From NCBI GenBank assembly GCA_964486865.1, contig CAZAOZ010000013.1:1-64000 (forward strand): DNA of 64,000 bases, read 5' to 3'. Below the pieces are notes generated by a model. The model saw nothing but the letters and a program-made list of their open reading frames with translations. It was not told the origin of the DNA and made no database searches. This document shows positions 36,642 through 45,654 of this stretch, in pieces. Every line of letters begins with the position of its first letter. Within the stretch, counting starts at the first letter, position 1. A program made the position numbers and the translations under genes. This stretch comes from Ga0077527 sp964486865 (GTDB lineage Bacteria; Pseudomonadota; Gammaproteobacteria; Burkholderiales; SG8-41).

Positions 36642-39335
36642 ATGCCTCAAGACACTTTCAAAACCCTGCGCGATTTCACCCCTTCCCCCGGCAAGACCGG
36701 CAAGTACCACAGCCTCGCCGCCCTCGAGGCCGCGGGCCTGGGCAGGATCTCCCGCCTGCCGCGCTCCATCCGCGTGGTGCTTGAAGCGCTGGTGCGCCAC
36801 TGCGACGGCAAGCGCGTCAGCGAAGAACATGTCAAGGCACTCGCCGCCTGGCAGGCCAACGGCAAACGCACCTCCGAGATCCCGTTCATCGTGGTGCGCA
36901 TCGTGCTGCAGGACCTGATCGGCTTCGGCACGCTGAACGATCTGTCCGCGATGCGTGCCGCGGCGGAACGCCTGGGCGTGGCGCCGGGCAACATCGAGCC
37001 GCTGGTGCCGGTCGATGTGGTCGTCGATCACTCGGTGGAAATCGACGTCCACAACAGGCCGGACGCGGTGCAGCGCAACCAGGAAATCGAGTTCAAGCGC
37101 AATGCCGAGCGTTACAGCTTCGTCAAATGGGCGCAGGGCGCGTTCAAGACCGTGCGCGTGGTACCGCCCGGCAACGGCATCATTCACCAGATCAACATGG
37201 AACACCTGTCGCGCGGCGTGTTTGAAAAAGACGGCGTGTGGTTTCCGGACACCGTGTTCGGCACCGATTCTCATACCACCATGGTCAACGGCATCGGCAT
37301 CGTGGCCTGGGGCGTCGGCGGCATCGAAGCCGAAGCCGGCATGCTCGGCCAGCCCAATGCCTTCCTGACACCGGATGTGGTGGGCTGCCACATGACCGGC
37401 AGGCTGCGCGAAGGCGTGACTGCAACCGACCTGGCCCTCACCGTCACCGAACTGATGCGCAAAGCCAAGGTCGTCGGCAAATTCGTCGAATTCTTCGGCG
37501 CAGGGGCGTCCGCGCTGACCGCCGCCGACCGCTGCACGGTCGCCAACATGGCGCCGGAATACGGCGCCACCATGGGCTACTTCCCGGTCGATGAAAAAAC
37601 CGTCGATTATTTCCGCACCACCGGCCGCGAGCCGGAACTGGTCTCGGCAATCGAGGCCTACTACAAGGCGCAGGGCATGTTCGGCATGCCCAAGCCCGGC
37701 GAGATCGACTACAGCCAACTCATCGAACTGGATCTGGACAGCATCGTACCCAGCCTGTCCGGTCCGAAACGTCCGCAGGATCGTGTAAGCCTGCCCGAGC
37801 TCGGCCGCAATTTCGACATGCTGTTTTCCGCTCCCGCCGACAAGAATGGTTATGCGCGCCCCGCCGCCGATCTCACCCGCCGCGAACCGACGGGTCACGA
37901 CTTCGACGTCGGCCACGGCGACGTGCTGATCGCATCGATCACCTCCTGCACCAATACTTCCAACCCCGCGCTGCTGATCGCGGCCGGACTGCTGGCGAAG
38001 CGCGCCGCGGAAAAAGGCCTGATGCCGCATCCGCGCATCAAAACCTCACTCGCCCCCGGCTCCAAAGTGGTCACGGCTTATCTGCGTGACGCAGGCTTGC
38101 TGCCCCATCTCGAGAAACTCGGCTTCGGCGTCGTCGCTTACGGCTGCACCACCTGCATGGGCGCCGCAGGCCCGCTGGATGCCAAAATCGAGGAGGCCGT
38201 CGTATCAAAAGACCTGGTCACTTGCGCCGTACTCTCGGGCAACCGCAACTTCGAAGCCCGCGTGCATGCCAATCTGCGCGCCAATTACCTCGCCAGTCCG
38301 GCGCTGGTCGTCGCCTACGCACTGGCAGGCACCGTGCGCACCGACCTCACCAGGGATCCGCTGGGCAAGGACCGCGACGGCAAGCCGGTGTATCTGAAGG
38401 ATCTGTGGCCTACCGACGCCGAAGTCGCCGCGCTGCTCAAATTCGCCGCCAACGCGGAGCACTTCCGCCGCGAGTACGGCGATCTGTCGGGAAACAAGAA
38501 ACTGTGGGAAGCCATCCCCACGATCAAAGGCGCGGTGTACCAGTGGGATGCCAAATCCACTTTCATCAAGGAGCCGCCGTTTTTTGAAGGCGTCACCCGC
38601 ACGCCGGGCAAAGTCAGCGACATCCAGGGCGCGCGCGCACTGGCCATCCTCGGCGACTCGATCACCACCGACCACATCAGCCCGTCAACCAAGATCAAGC
38701 CGGGCACTCCCGCCGGCAAGTGGCTGTCGAATTACGATGCGCCGCCTTCGGAATGGGGGCATTTCGGCGTGCGCCGCTGCAACCACGAACTGATGGTGCG
38801 CGGCACCTTCGCCAACGTGCGCCTGCGCAATGCCGTCGCACCGGGCACCGAAGGCCCCATCACCAGGGTGCAGCCCGGCGGCGAACAGATGACCATATTT
38901 GAAGCTTCGGAAATCTACCGGGCAAAAAATACGCCGCTGGTGATTTTCGGCGGCGACGACTACGGCATGGGTTCATCGCGCGACTGGGCGGCCAAGGGCG
39001 TGCAACTGCTGGGTGTCAGGGCGGTTATCGTCAAGAGCTTCGAGCGCATCCATCGCGCCAACCTGATCGGCATGGGCGTGCTGCCGCTGCAGTTCAAGCC
39101 GGGCGACAGCGTGCAGTCGCTGAAAATCGACGGCACCGAGTCCTTCACCATCGAAGGCATCAACGGCGGCAACGTCAAGCCGCTGCAGGATGTGACGATG
39201 GTGATCACCCGCGCCGACGGCTCCACGCAACGAGTAACGCTGACCCTGCGCATCGACACCGGAATTGAAGTCGATTATCTGAAGCACGGCGGCATACTTC
39301 CATACGTACTCCGGGAATTGCTGGCCGCGGCATAG
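36642..39335 (+). CDS. acnA: Aconitate hydratase AcnA (copy 2)
   Basis: An 897-residue paralogue of the preceding aconitase, collinear along its whole length and sharing most motif residues, with [4Fe-4S] ligands C436, C502 and C505. It begins PQDTFKTLRDFTPSPGKTGKYHSL, parallel to copy 1. All substrate-binding stretches (GTDSHTTMVNG, GSSRDWAAKGV) are intact, so it should be active. Divergence is spread evenly, indicating an old duplication rather than a recent one. It ends at a strong bidirectional terminator shared with malic enzyme. Confidence 0.92.
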   Translation: MPQDTFKTLRDFTPSPGKTGKYHSLAALEAAGLGRISRLPRSIRVVLEALVRHCDGKRVSEEHVKALAAWQANGKRTSEIPFIVVRIVLQDLIGFGTLNDLSAMRAAAERLGVAPGNIEPLVPVDVVVDHSVEIDVHNRPDAVQRNQEIEFKRNAERYSFVKWAQGAFKTVRVVPPGNGIIHQINMEHLSRGVFEKDGVWFPDTVFGTDSHTTMVNGIGIVAWGVGGIEAEAGMLGQPNAFLTPDVVGCHMTGRLREGVTATDLALTVTELMRKAKVVGKFVEFFGAGASALTAADRCTVANMAPEYGATMGYFPVDEKTVDYFRTTGREPELVSAIEAYYKAQGMFGMPKPGEIDYSQLIELDLDSIVPSLSGPKRPQDRVSLPELGRNFDMLFSAPADKNGYARPAADLTRREPTGHDFDVGHGDVLIASITSCTNTSNPALLIAAGLLAKRAAEKGLMPHPRIKTSLAPGSKVVTAYLRDAGLLPHLEKLGFGVVAYGCTTCMGAAGPLDAKIEEAVVSKDLVTCAVLSGNRNFEARVHANLRANYLASPALVVAYALAGTVRTDLTRDPLGKDRDGKPVYLKDLWPTDAEVAALLKFAANAEHFRREYGDLSGNKKLWEAIPTIKGAVYQWDAKSTFIKEPPFFEGVTRTPGKVSDIQGARALAILGDSITTDHISPSTKIKPGTPAGKWLSNYDAPPSEWGHFGVRRCNHELMVRGTFANVRLRNAVAPGTEGPITRVQPGGEQMTIFEASEIYRAKNTPLVIFGGDDYGMGSSRDWAAKGVQLLGVRAVIVKSFERIHRANLIGMGVLPLQFKPGDSVQSLKIDGTESFTIEGINGGNVKPLQDVTMVITRADGSTQRVTLTLRIDTGIEVDYLKHGGILPYVLRELLAAA

Positions 39336-39350
39336 CGATCCGGCGTCACC

Positions 39351-39388
39351 AAAAAAAACGGGGCGACTTATGTCGCCCCGTTTTTTTT
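39351..39388. terminator. Bidirectional terminator between acnA copy 2 and malic enzyme
   Basis: CGGGGCGAC pairs with GTCGCCCCG around TTAT, flanked by eight A and eight T. It can terminate the convergent genes on both strands. Confidence 0.95.
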
Positions 39389-39400
39389 GCACTCACCAGG

Positions 39401-41059
39401 CTATTGCCGCTGCTGGTGCGGGTCATACATCTGCGCTTCGATGTCCCGCAACAGGTTCTCCGGCCTGGGCACGCCCGCGAATTTTCCGTCATGCGCGGCG
39501 CCGGCAACCGCCGCCGCGATGTGCGCGGACACTTCGCGGATGCGCGGCAGTGCCGGATACAGGCTGCCCTGCGCGAGATCCGCTTCGGTCACCAGGTGCG
39601 CCAGCGTGTGCGCCGCCTTCATGAACATGTCATCGGTGATGGCTTTTGCCTTGCTGGCGATGGCGCCGAGACCTACGCCCGGGAAAATATACGAGTTGTT
39701 GCCCTGCCGCGGCACGAAGGTCTGCCCGCCGATCGTCACCGGATCAAAGGGACTGCCGCAGGCGAACAGCGCGCGGCCGTCGGTCCAGCGATAGGCTTCC
39801 CCGGCGGTGCACTCGGCCTGCGATGTCGGATTGGACAGCGCGAACACGATCGGCCGTTCGTTGAGCCTGGCCATTTCCTCCAGCACCTCCCTGGTGAAAG
39901 TGCCCCCGACCGCGGCGACACCGATGATCGCCGTGGGCTTGAGCGTCCTGATCGCCGTCAGAAAATCCCCCACCGGCGGATGATCATGGGCATAAGCCAG
40001 CTTGTGGTGCGCGAGTTGCTGCCGGCTCCGTACCACCAGTCCCTGCGAATCGACCAGCCAGCAGGTGCGCAGCGCAGCGTCCCGCGCCAGCCCCTGCGCC
40101 ATCATCGCCGACACCACCAGGTCGGCAATGCCCGTCGCTGCCTCGCCCGCGCCGAGAAACAGCACCCTCTGGTCCGTCAGCCTGGCGCCGGTGACGCGCA
40201 GCGCCGAAAAAATGCCGGCCAGCGCCACCGCCGCAGTGCCCTGGATGTCGTCGTTGAAGCTGCACACGCGGTTGCGGTATTTTTCGAGCAGGCGGAAGGC
40301 GTTGTGATTGGCGAAATCCTCGAACTGGATCACCACGCCCGGGAACACCTCCTGTGCCGCGGTGATGAATTCCTCGACGAACTCGTCATAGGCTGCGCCG
40401 GTCACCCGGCGCTGGCGCAGACCGACGTAAAACAGGTCGTTGCGCAGCGCATCGTTGTTGCAGCCGACATCCAGCGTGACGGGCAGGCACAGCCGGGGAT
40501 GGATCCCGGCGCAGGCGGCATAGAGCGACAGCTTGCCGACAGGTATGCCCATGCCGTTGGCGCCGAGATCGCCCAGGCCCAGTATCCGTTCACCGTCGGT
40601 CACCACGATGATGCCCGCCTCATAGGGCCAGTTGCGCAGGATCTGCGCGATGCGGCCGCGGTCGTTGATGCCGATGAACATGCCGCGCGGCCGCTGGAAA
40701 ATCTGCCCGAATTTCTGGCACGCCTGCCCCACCACCGGCGTATAGACCAGCGGCTGCATTTCATCGATGTGGTCGCACAGCACCCGGAAAAACAGGGTTT
40801 CATTGCGGTCGTGCAGTGCATTGAGCGCGATAAACTTGTCCAGCGGATCCGACAACTTGTGAAAACCCGCCAGGAAACGCTCCGCCTGTTCGGTCTGGCT
40901 GTGCACATGCGGCGGCAGCAGCCCGCGCAACCCGAGTTCATCGCGCTCCTTCTCCGTGAATCCGGTACCTCTGTTCAGCAGCGGATCGCGCAGCACCTGC
41001 AGGCCACGCGGATTCCGGGGAGTCCTGCTGCCCATGCCCGTGGCATCGGCATTACCCAT
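39401..41059 (-). CDS. maeA: NAD-type malic enzyme
   Basis: A 552-residue malic enzyme of the long (SfcA/MaeA, eukaryote-like) family that decarboxylates malate to pyruvate. YTPVVGQAC, VVTDGERILGLGDLGANGMGIPVGKL, the metal-site FEDFANHNAFRLLEKY and the NAD-binding FLGAGEAATG are visible. GAGGAG precedes ATG 41059. A diverged FNR-like site lies about 80 bases upstream. It converges with the aconitase gene on a shared terminator. Cofactor (NAD versus NADP) is inferred from family only. Confidence 0.92.
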   Translation of the reverse strand: MGNADATGMGSRTPRNPRGLQVLRDPLLNRGTGFTEKERDELGLRGLLPPHVHSQTEQAERFLAGFHKLSDPLDKFIALNALHDRNETLFFRVLCDHIDEMQPLVYTPVVGQACQKFGQIFQRPRGMFIGINDRGRIAQILRNWPYEAGIIVVTDGERILGLGDLGANGMGIPVGKLSLYAACAGIHPRLCLPVTLDVGCNNDALRNDLFYVGLRQRRVTGAAYDEFVEEFITAAQEVFPGVVIQFEDFANHNAFRLLEKYRNRVCSFNDDIQGTAAVALAGIFSALRVTGARLTDQRVLFLGAGEAATGIADLVVSAMMAQGLARDAALRTCWLVDSQGLVVRSRQQLAHHKLAYAHDHPPVGDFLTAIRTLKPTAIIGVAAVGGTFTREVLEEMARLNERPIVFALSNPTSQAECTAGEAYRWTDGRALFACGSPFDPVTIGGQTFVPRQGNNSYIFPGVGLGAIASKAKAITDDMFMKAAHTLAHLVTEADLAQGSLYPALPRIREVSAHIAAAVAGAAHDGKFAGVPRPENLLRDIEAQMYDPHQQRQ

Positions 41060-41140
41060 GATGTTCTCCTCTCGGCTTACAGTTGGCTGCCGACGGCAAC
41101 CCTGTTTTTGCCATATTTCCCTGATCAGCCCCGTCAGACT

Positions 41141-41154
41141 TTGATCCGGGTCAT
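41141..41154 (-). promoter_or_regulatory. Imperfect FNR-like box upstream of malic enzyme
   Basis: On the minus strand ATGAC-CCGG-ATCAA matches TTGAT-N4-ATCAA at eight of ten positions, about 82 bases before the malic enzyme start. The match is weak enough that chance cannot be excluded. Confidence 0.3.
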
Positions 41155-41189
41155 ATATCAGTGAAAAATCCGTGGTCTTGCCGCCCCGG

Positions 41190-42206
41190 TCACCGTGTCA
41201 GGCGACGGGTTTCGCTCGCGCCCTTTGCCCGGATCGCGGCCAGCACCTTTTCGGCGGTCGCGGGCAACGAAGTGATGCGCACGCCGACCGCGTCGTGAAT
41301 AGCGTTCATGATCGCGGCGGCGGTAGGCACTGAAGTCGGCTCGCCCACGCCCTTCGCGCCGAACGGGCCGGTCGGGTCGTAGCTTTCCACGATGTCCACC
41401 TCGATCTCCGGCATGTCGAGGCTGGTCGGCATGATGTAGTTGGTGAGATTGGGATTGAGCTGCCGGCCCGCCTTGTCGAACAGGATTTCCTCCTGCAGCG
41501 CAAAGCCGATGCCCATCGAGATGCCGCCTTCGACCTGCCCTTCCACCAGCATCGGGTTGATGGGCGTGCCGCAATCGTGCGCCGCGACAATGCGCAGCAC
41601 TTCCACTTCGCCGGTTTCGTCGTCCACGTCCACTTCCGCGATCTGGGTCGCGTAAACATAGGTGCTGAACGGTTTGCCCTGCCCGGTCTCGGGATCCATC
41701 GCCACGGTGGGCGGATTCCACGACGCGCTGCCGATGGCCGGCTGCCCCATCACCACCTGCGCGCGGTGCGCCACCTGGCTGATGGGCAGGCTGCGCTGCG
41801 GGTAGCCCTTCACCTGGATCTTGCGGTCGCGCGCTTCCAGCTGCTCGGGCCGCACGCCGAGCAGCGGTGCGGCGACCTCGAACAGAATACCCTTGGCCTT
41901 CTCCGCGGCCAGCCGGATCGCATTGCCCGTGACATAGGTAGTACGGCTCGCAATCGCGCCGGTATCCATCGGCGTGGTGTCGGTGTCGCCCGACACGACA
42001 TGCACATCGTCGGTGGCGATCCCCAGCTCTTCCGCCGCGATCTGGCCCAGTACCGTCAGCGAGCCCTGCCCGGTTTCCACGGTGCCGGTGAGCACGGTCG
42101 CGGTGCCGTCCTCGTTGACCTTGACCGTCGCCGCACTGGGATTGGCCGCGACCGTAAAGCCGATCGGGTACCACATGCAGGCGATGCCGCGTCCGCGCCG
42201 CTTCAT
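41190..42206 (-). CDS. Molybdenum hydroxylase large subunit, C-terminal part
   Basis: A 338-residue protein equal to the C-terminal half of xanthine dehydrogenase-family molybdopterin subunits. It starts at the conserved KRRGRGIACMWYPIG segment, carries TGTVETGQGSLTVLGQI and GDTDTTPMDTGAIASRTTYVTGNA-type molybdopterin-binding stretches, and ends with GVGEP, whose Glu (about E289) is the catalytic base. The N-terminal half is encoded 10 bases upstream in another frame. Reading back from this ATG gives GYEAAA, which also looks like the family sequence, so a frameshift in a once single gene is likely; a truly split subunit, as in Eubacterium nicotinate dehydrogenase, is the alternative. Confidence 0.8.
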   Translation of the reverse strand: MKRRGRGIACMWYPIGFTVAANPSAATVKVNEDGTATVLTGTVETGQGSLTVLGQIAAEELGIATDDVHVVSGDTDTTPMDTGAIASRTTYVTGNAIRLAAEKAKGILFEVAAPLLGVRPEQLEARDRKIQVKGYPQRSLPISQVAHRAQVVMGQPAIGSASWNPPTVAMDPETGQGKPFSTYVYATQIAEVDVDDETGEVEVLRIVAAHDCGTPINPMLVEGQVEGGISMGIGFALQEEILFDKAGRQLNPNLTNYIMPTSLDMPEIEVDIVESYDPTGPFGAKGVGEPTSVPTAAAIMNAIHDAVGVRITSLPATAEKVLAAIRAKGASETRRLTR

Positions 42207-42216
42207 GGCCGCCGCC

Positions 42217-43620
42217 TCATAGCCTATCCTCCAGCCAGCCGAATCGCGCGACTGCCTTTTCCAGCGATTCCTTGACCACCACGCTGTGCAGCACCTGACC
42301 GGTGGGACTCACCGACCCTTCCCTGAATACGTTCAACAGGCGGATATCGAGCGGATCGATCTTCAGCGCCGCGGCGATGTCATCCATGTGCGATTCATAG
42401 GCAAAGCACACCTGCGGCGCGCCGAAACCGCGCATGGCGCCGGTCATGGTCTTGTTGGTATAGACGACAAAGGCCTCCACATGAATGTTTTCGATGTTGT
42501 AAGGGCCGACGGACAGGATCGCCGCCTTGCCGAGCGTCGTCTCGCTCCACGAGCAGTAAGCGCCGCCGTCGAGCACCAGGCGCACCTTGCGGGCGACGAT
42601 CCTGCCTTCCTTGGTCACACCACTTTTATAATCCATCACGAACGGATGGCGCGTGGTCGTCGCCGTGAATTCCTCGCCGCGGGTATAAATGCCTTTGACC
42701 GGACGGCCGGTCTTTTTCGACAGCAGCGCCAGCACCGGCTCCTGCGTAATCTCGTTCTTGCCGCCGAAATTGCCGCCGACGATGGTACTGATCATGCGGA
42801 TGCGGTTGATCGGCATCTGCAGCGTGCGCGAAATATCGGCGCGCGCCAGCGTGATCCGGCCGACCGAACACCAGATCGTCACGCGGCCGTTCGGATCCCA
42901 GTCCGCAATCGCCGCGTGGGGCTCCAGCGGCACATGCTCGACCATCTGGGTACTGAACCGCCCCTCGAAAATGCGGTCGGCAGCGGCAAAGCCTTTTTCG
43001 ACATCGCCCTTGCGAATGACTTTGGAGGCATAGATGTTGCTCGCCGGCGGATGCACCTGGATCGCATGGTCCAGGATCGCCTCCAGCGGATCGAACACTG
43101 CCGGCAGCGGCTCGTATTCGACGATGATCCGCTCCAGCGCCTCGTTGGCGATCTGCTCGGTGACCGCGGCAACCGCGGCGACACCGTCGCCGGCATGAAA
43201 TACGCGCTCTGCGGCCAGCACCGGCTGATCCTGCAGCGACGGACCGAAGGAATTGACCGGAATGTCGCGCCCCGTCACCACCGCCATCACGCCCGGCATG
43301 GCTTCCGCCGCACTGGTGTCGATGCGGACGATGCGCGCCGCGGCGATACCGGCGCGCTTGATCCGCGCATGCAGCATGCCCGGGAAAACCAGATCGCCGG
43401 TGTAACGGGTCTGGCCGAGCCCGTGCAGGCGGCCGTCCGGGCGCGTGGCGCGCTGGCCGACTGCCGGTGTCTGCTGCCGCGCCTCCGGAATCAGCGTTTC
43501 TATCGGATACGGCGCCAGCGGCGAGACCGCGGGAAGCCGCGCTGATGCATCAGCTGGATGCAACGCCTGCGCTGCAGGCTGCGGTTGTTTTACTGCGGTC
43601 TTCTTTTTGCGAAATGTCAT
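42217..43620 (-). CDS. Molybdenum hydroxylase large subunit, N-terminal part
   Basis: A 467-residue protein equal to the N-terminal half of the molybdopterin subunit. It has an unusual Lys/Ala/Pro-rich extension (about 1-60), then DGRLHGLGQTRYTGDL, the ALD_Xan_dh domain, GGNFGGKNEITQEP (molybdopterin binding) and GAMRGFGAPQ. It stops at FGWLEDRL*, just before the point where homologues continue with KRRGRGIA. The substrate is unknown; relatives hydroxylate purines, N-heterocycles, aldehydes or CO. It is preceded by a 123-bp repeat element and then the 2Fe-2S subunit gene. Confidence 0.82.
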   Translation of the reverse strand: MTFRKKKTAVKQPQPAAQALHPADASARLPAVSPLAPYPIETLIPEARQQTPAVGQRATRPDGRLHGLGQTRYTGDLVFPGMLHARIKRAGIAAARIVRIDTSAAEAMPGVMAVVTGRDIPVNSFGPSLQDQPVLAAERVFHAGDGVAAVAAVTEQIANEALERIIVEYEPLPAVFDPLEAILDHAIQVHPPASNIYASKVIRKGDVEKGFAAADRIFEGRFSTQMVEHVPLEPHAAIADWDPNGRVTIWCSVGRITLARADISRTLQMPINRIRMISTIVGGNFGGKNEITQEPVLALLSKKTGRPVKGIYTRGEEFTATTTRHPFVMDYKSGVTKEGRIVARKVRLVLDGGAYCSWSETTLGKAAILSVGPYNIENIHVEAFVVYTNKTMTGAMRGFGAPQVCFAYESHMDDIAAALKIDPLDIRLLNVFREGSVSPTGQVLHSVVVKESLEKAVARFGWLEDRL

Positions 43621-43672
43621 CTCGTCCTCGCTCGTTCCAGCTCGTCACTGATCCGGTTTCCGGCGCAGGTTA

Positions 43673-43795
43673 CTTAGAGCACCTAACAAAATGGCGCTTA
43701 GTTGCCCCCTCACCCTAGCCCTCTGCTCCGCTTCAAGTGTTCCCTTGTCCCCCGTGATCGGGGGAAAGGGGATTTATTTTGTTAGGCGCTCTTAG
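43673..43795. repeat. MITE-like element with 20-bp terminal inverted repeats
   Basis: The left end CTTAGAGCACCTAACAAAAT (43673-43692) and right end (43776-43795) are inverted copies with 18 of 20 matches. The interior has CCCTCACCCTAGCCCTCTG and a CCCCCGTGATCGGGGG hairpin. The right end supplies the last codons (AKSA) and stop codon of the 2Fe-2S subunit gene. No transposase is encoded. Confidence 0.85.
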
Positions 43796-44267
43796 CCTGC
43801 TCCGCCCGCATGACCTGCGCCGCCTCGCTCACCGCCTCGATCATCTTGGTATAGCCCGTGCACCGGCACAGGTTGCCGGCTAGCGCATCGCGGATTTCCG
43901 GCACCGTGGGTTGCAGGTTTTCATCCAGCAGCGCCTTCGCCGCCAGGATCACGCCAGGCCCGCAAAAGCCGCACTGCAGCGCAGCGTGTTTTTCGAAAGC
44001 CTGCTGGATTGGATGCAGCCGCTCGCGCGTAGCCAACCCTTCAATCGTCAGCACATCGCGGCCATCGGCCTGGCCCGCGAGCATCAGGCAGGCATTGACC
44101 GCCAGACCGTCCACGAGCACGGTGCAGGCGCCGCAGTCGCCGACGTCACAGCCGAGCTTGGCGCCGGTCAGGTTGAAATACTCGCGCAGCATCAGCAGCA
44201 GCGTCGTCTCCGGCGGCACCGACGCCGAGCGCGTCTCGCCGTTGATGCGCAGGGTCACATTGATCAA
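43782..44267 (-). CDS. Molybdenum hydroxylase 2Fe-2S subunit
   Basis: A 161-residue CoxS-type subunit with two [2Fe-2S] domains: the plant-type motif LGCDVGDCGACTVLVDG (plus a later C) and the helical motif CGFCGPG...NLCRCTGY. It relays electrons from the Mo site to FAD. The best start is TTG at 44267, overlapping the FAD-subunit stop as TTGA, so translation is coupled; a GTG three codons later is possible. The C-terminal tail comes from a repeat element inserted at the gene's end. Confidence 0.88.
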   Translation of the reverse strand: MINVTLRINGETRSASVPPETTLLLMLREYFNLTGAKLGCDVGDCGACTVLVDGLAVNACLMLAGQADGRDVLTIEGLATRERLHPIQQAFEKHAALQCGFCGPGVILAAKALLDENLQPTVPEIRDALAGNLCRCTGYTKMIEAVSEAAQVMRAEQAKSA

Positions 44268-45151
44268 CGGGCACCGCCTTTGTGTTGTGTCTCCGCCAGC
44301 GCACAAGCGCCCTCCAGCGAGCGCTTGACCAGCACGGCGATCAATTCGCGCCGATAGCCGGCCGACGCACGGAAATCGCTGATCGGCTTGGCCTCGCCGG
44401 CCGCGATCCGCCCGGCCTCCGCCATGGCGTCCGGCGTCACCGACCGCCCCGACAGGTACGCTTCCGCCTGCGCTGCACGGATCACCGTCGGCGCAACGGC
44501 GCCGAGCGCGATGCACGGCTCAAGGAAAGTGTTGGTCTTCCAGTCAATCCGGCAGCTCGCCGCGGCATTGACCAGCGCCAGCGCCTGTCCCTTGCGCAGT
44601 CCGAATTTGCGGAACGCGGCGGGCTTGCCCAGATTCCTGTGCGGAATGACGATCGCGACCAGCAATTCACCGGCGCGGAGCGCGGTCTTGCGCGGACCCG
44701 TGAAAAATTCCAGCAGGGGCAGGTGCCGCTCGCCTGCAGTGCCGGCGATGATGACGGAAGCCTCGAGCGCGACCAGCGCCGGACCGCTGTCCAGAGACGG
44801 CACCGCGGTCACCAGATTGCCGCCCAGCGTGCCGAGGCTGCGGGTCTGCACGGCGCCGATGCTGTGCGCCGCGTCGATCAGCGCGGGAAACATTTCCCGC
44901 ACGATTGCCGAGCGCATGATTTCCGCGTGCGTCGCCAGCGCGCCGATGACCAGCCCCTGCTCAGTCAGCGCAATGCCCTTGAGGTCAGCGGCGCGGGAGA
45001 TGTCCACGACCACGGACGGAACGTGCGGCGACGACTTGAGATCCGCCAGCAGATCGGTGCCGCCGGCCAGCACTCTGGCGGCAGCCCCATGCTGCGCAAG
45101 CAGCGCCACGGCTTCCCGTGAATTACCGGCGGCGACAAACTCGAAGGCCTT
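44264..45151 (-). CDS. Molybdenum hydroxylase FAD-binding subunit
   Basis: A 295-residue CoxM-type flavoprotein: VLAGGTDLLADLK and SLGTLGGNLVTAVPSLD are the two FAD-binding motifs, followed by the CO-dehydrogenase flavoprotein C-terminal domain. It passes electrons from the iron-sulfur subunit to the final acceptor. ATG 45151 gives the family N terminus MKAFEFVAA; the longer frame has no homology. Order FAD, 2Fe-2S, Mo subunit is normal for this family. Confidence 0.88.
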   Translation of the reverse strand, partial: KAFEFVAAGNSREAVALLAQHGAAARVLAGGTDLLADLKSSPHVPSVVVDISRAADLKGIALTEQGLVIGALATHAEIMRSAIVREMFPALIDAAHSIGAVQTRSLGTLGGNLVTAVPSLDSGPALVALEASVIIAGTAGERHLPLLEFFTGPRKTALRAGELLVAIVIPHRNLGKPAAFRKFGLRKGQALALVNAAASCRIDWKTNTFLEPCIALGAVAPTVIRAAQAEAYLSGRSVTPDAMAEAGRIAAGEAKPISDFRASAGYRRELIAVLVKRSLEGACALAETQHKGGAR

Positions 45152-45318
45152 CATCTGGCTCAGCCGGTCGCCCGGCCTTTCGACTCCATGTTCAGGCACT
45201 GCTGGTGGAATGCATCGCTGTCTTCGCGACTGAAGCAGCGCTCCTCCGACGCGGCTCCATTATTCATGGAGCGGCGGCGACCCGCCGGAAAAAATTGCTG
45301 TTTCTTGATCTATCGCAA

Positions 45319-45540
45319 TCAGCCGCGCGTGTAGATGATTTTCTTCGCCCCGCCGTCGCAGGTGCCGACGACCTTCGCGTCCTTGGCCTGATCGGCGGGA
45401 ACGATGGCGAGCGTGTAGGTCTTCACGCCCTTGCCCTTGATCTTGGCGTCGATCTCGGCTTTGAGTTCATCACAGGATTTCCGCGCCAGCGCGGGTGTGG
45501 CAATCAGCATCAGGGCAATGACTGCAATCAGGCTTTTCAT
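45319..45540 (-). CDS. DUF1161 family secreted small protein
   Basis: A 73-residue protein with a cleavable signal peptide (about 1-19, ending TPALA) and a short mature domain containing SCDELKAEIDAKIKGKGV and VVGTCDGGAKKIIYTR, the DUF1161 pattern with two cysteines likely to form a disulfide. Function is unknown. GGAGGTG gives a strong ribosome binding site. It lies alone between the Mo hydroxylase operon and the dioxygenase gene. Confidence 0.85.
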   Translation of the reverse strand: MKSLIAVIALMLIATPALARKSCDELKAEIDAKIKGKGVKTYTLAIVPADQAKDAKVVGTCDGGAKKIIYTRG

Positions 45541-45621
45541 GTGACACCTCCGTCGTGTGAATCAGAGTATAGCCTCGCCGCTGCGCTGATGGCTACAGTG
45601 CAACCCGCCACAAAAACAATG

Positions 45622-45639
45622 TAACTATTTGTTTTTATT
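45622..45639 (+). repeat. T-rich element upstream of the DUF1161 gene
   Basis: TAACTATTTGTTTTTATT, two differences from the recurring element TAACTCATTGTTTTTATT. It is within a very AT-rich 45-bp patch that includes a partial inverted AAAAACAAT copy at 45612-45620; it lies between two minus-strand genes. Confidence 0.6.
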
Positions 45640-45654
45640 ATATATTTTATATAC

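Noticed and set aside
41158..42174. A second minus-strand frame of about 338 codons overlapping the C-terminal Mo subunit
   Set aside because: Its translation is Gly/Arg-rich and unlike any family, while the overlapping frame has clear molybdopterin-subunit motifs.
45254..45272. A 7-bp perfect hairpin (GCTCCAT-TATTC-ATGGAGC) between the DUF1161 and FAD-subunit genes as a terminator
   Set aside because: The stem is short and no T-run follows on either strand.
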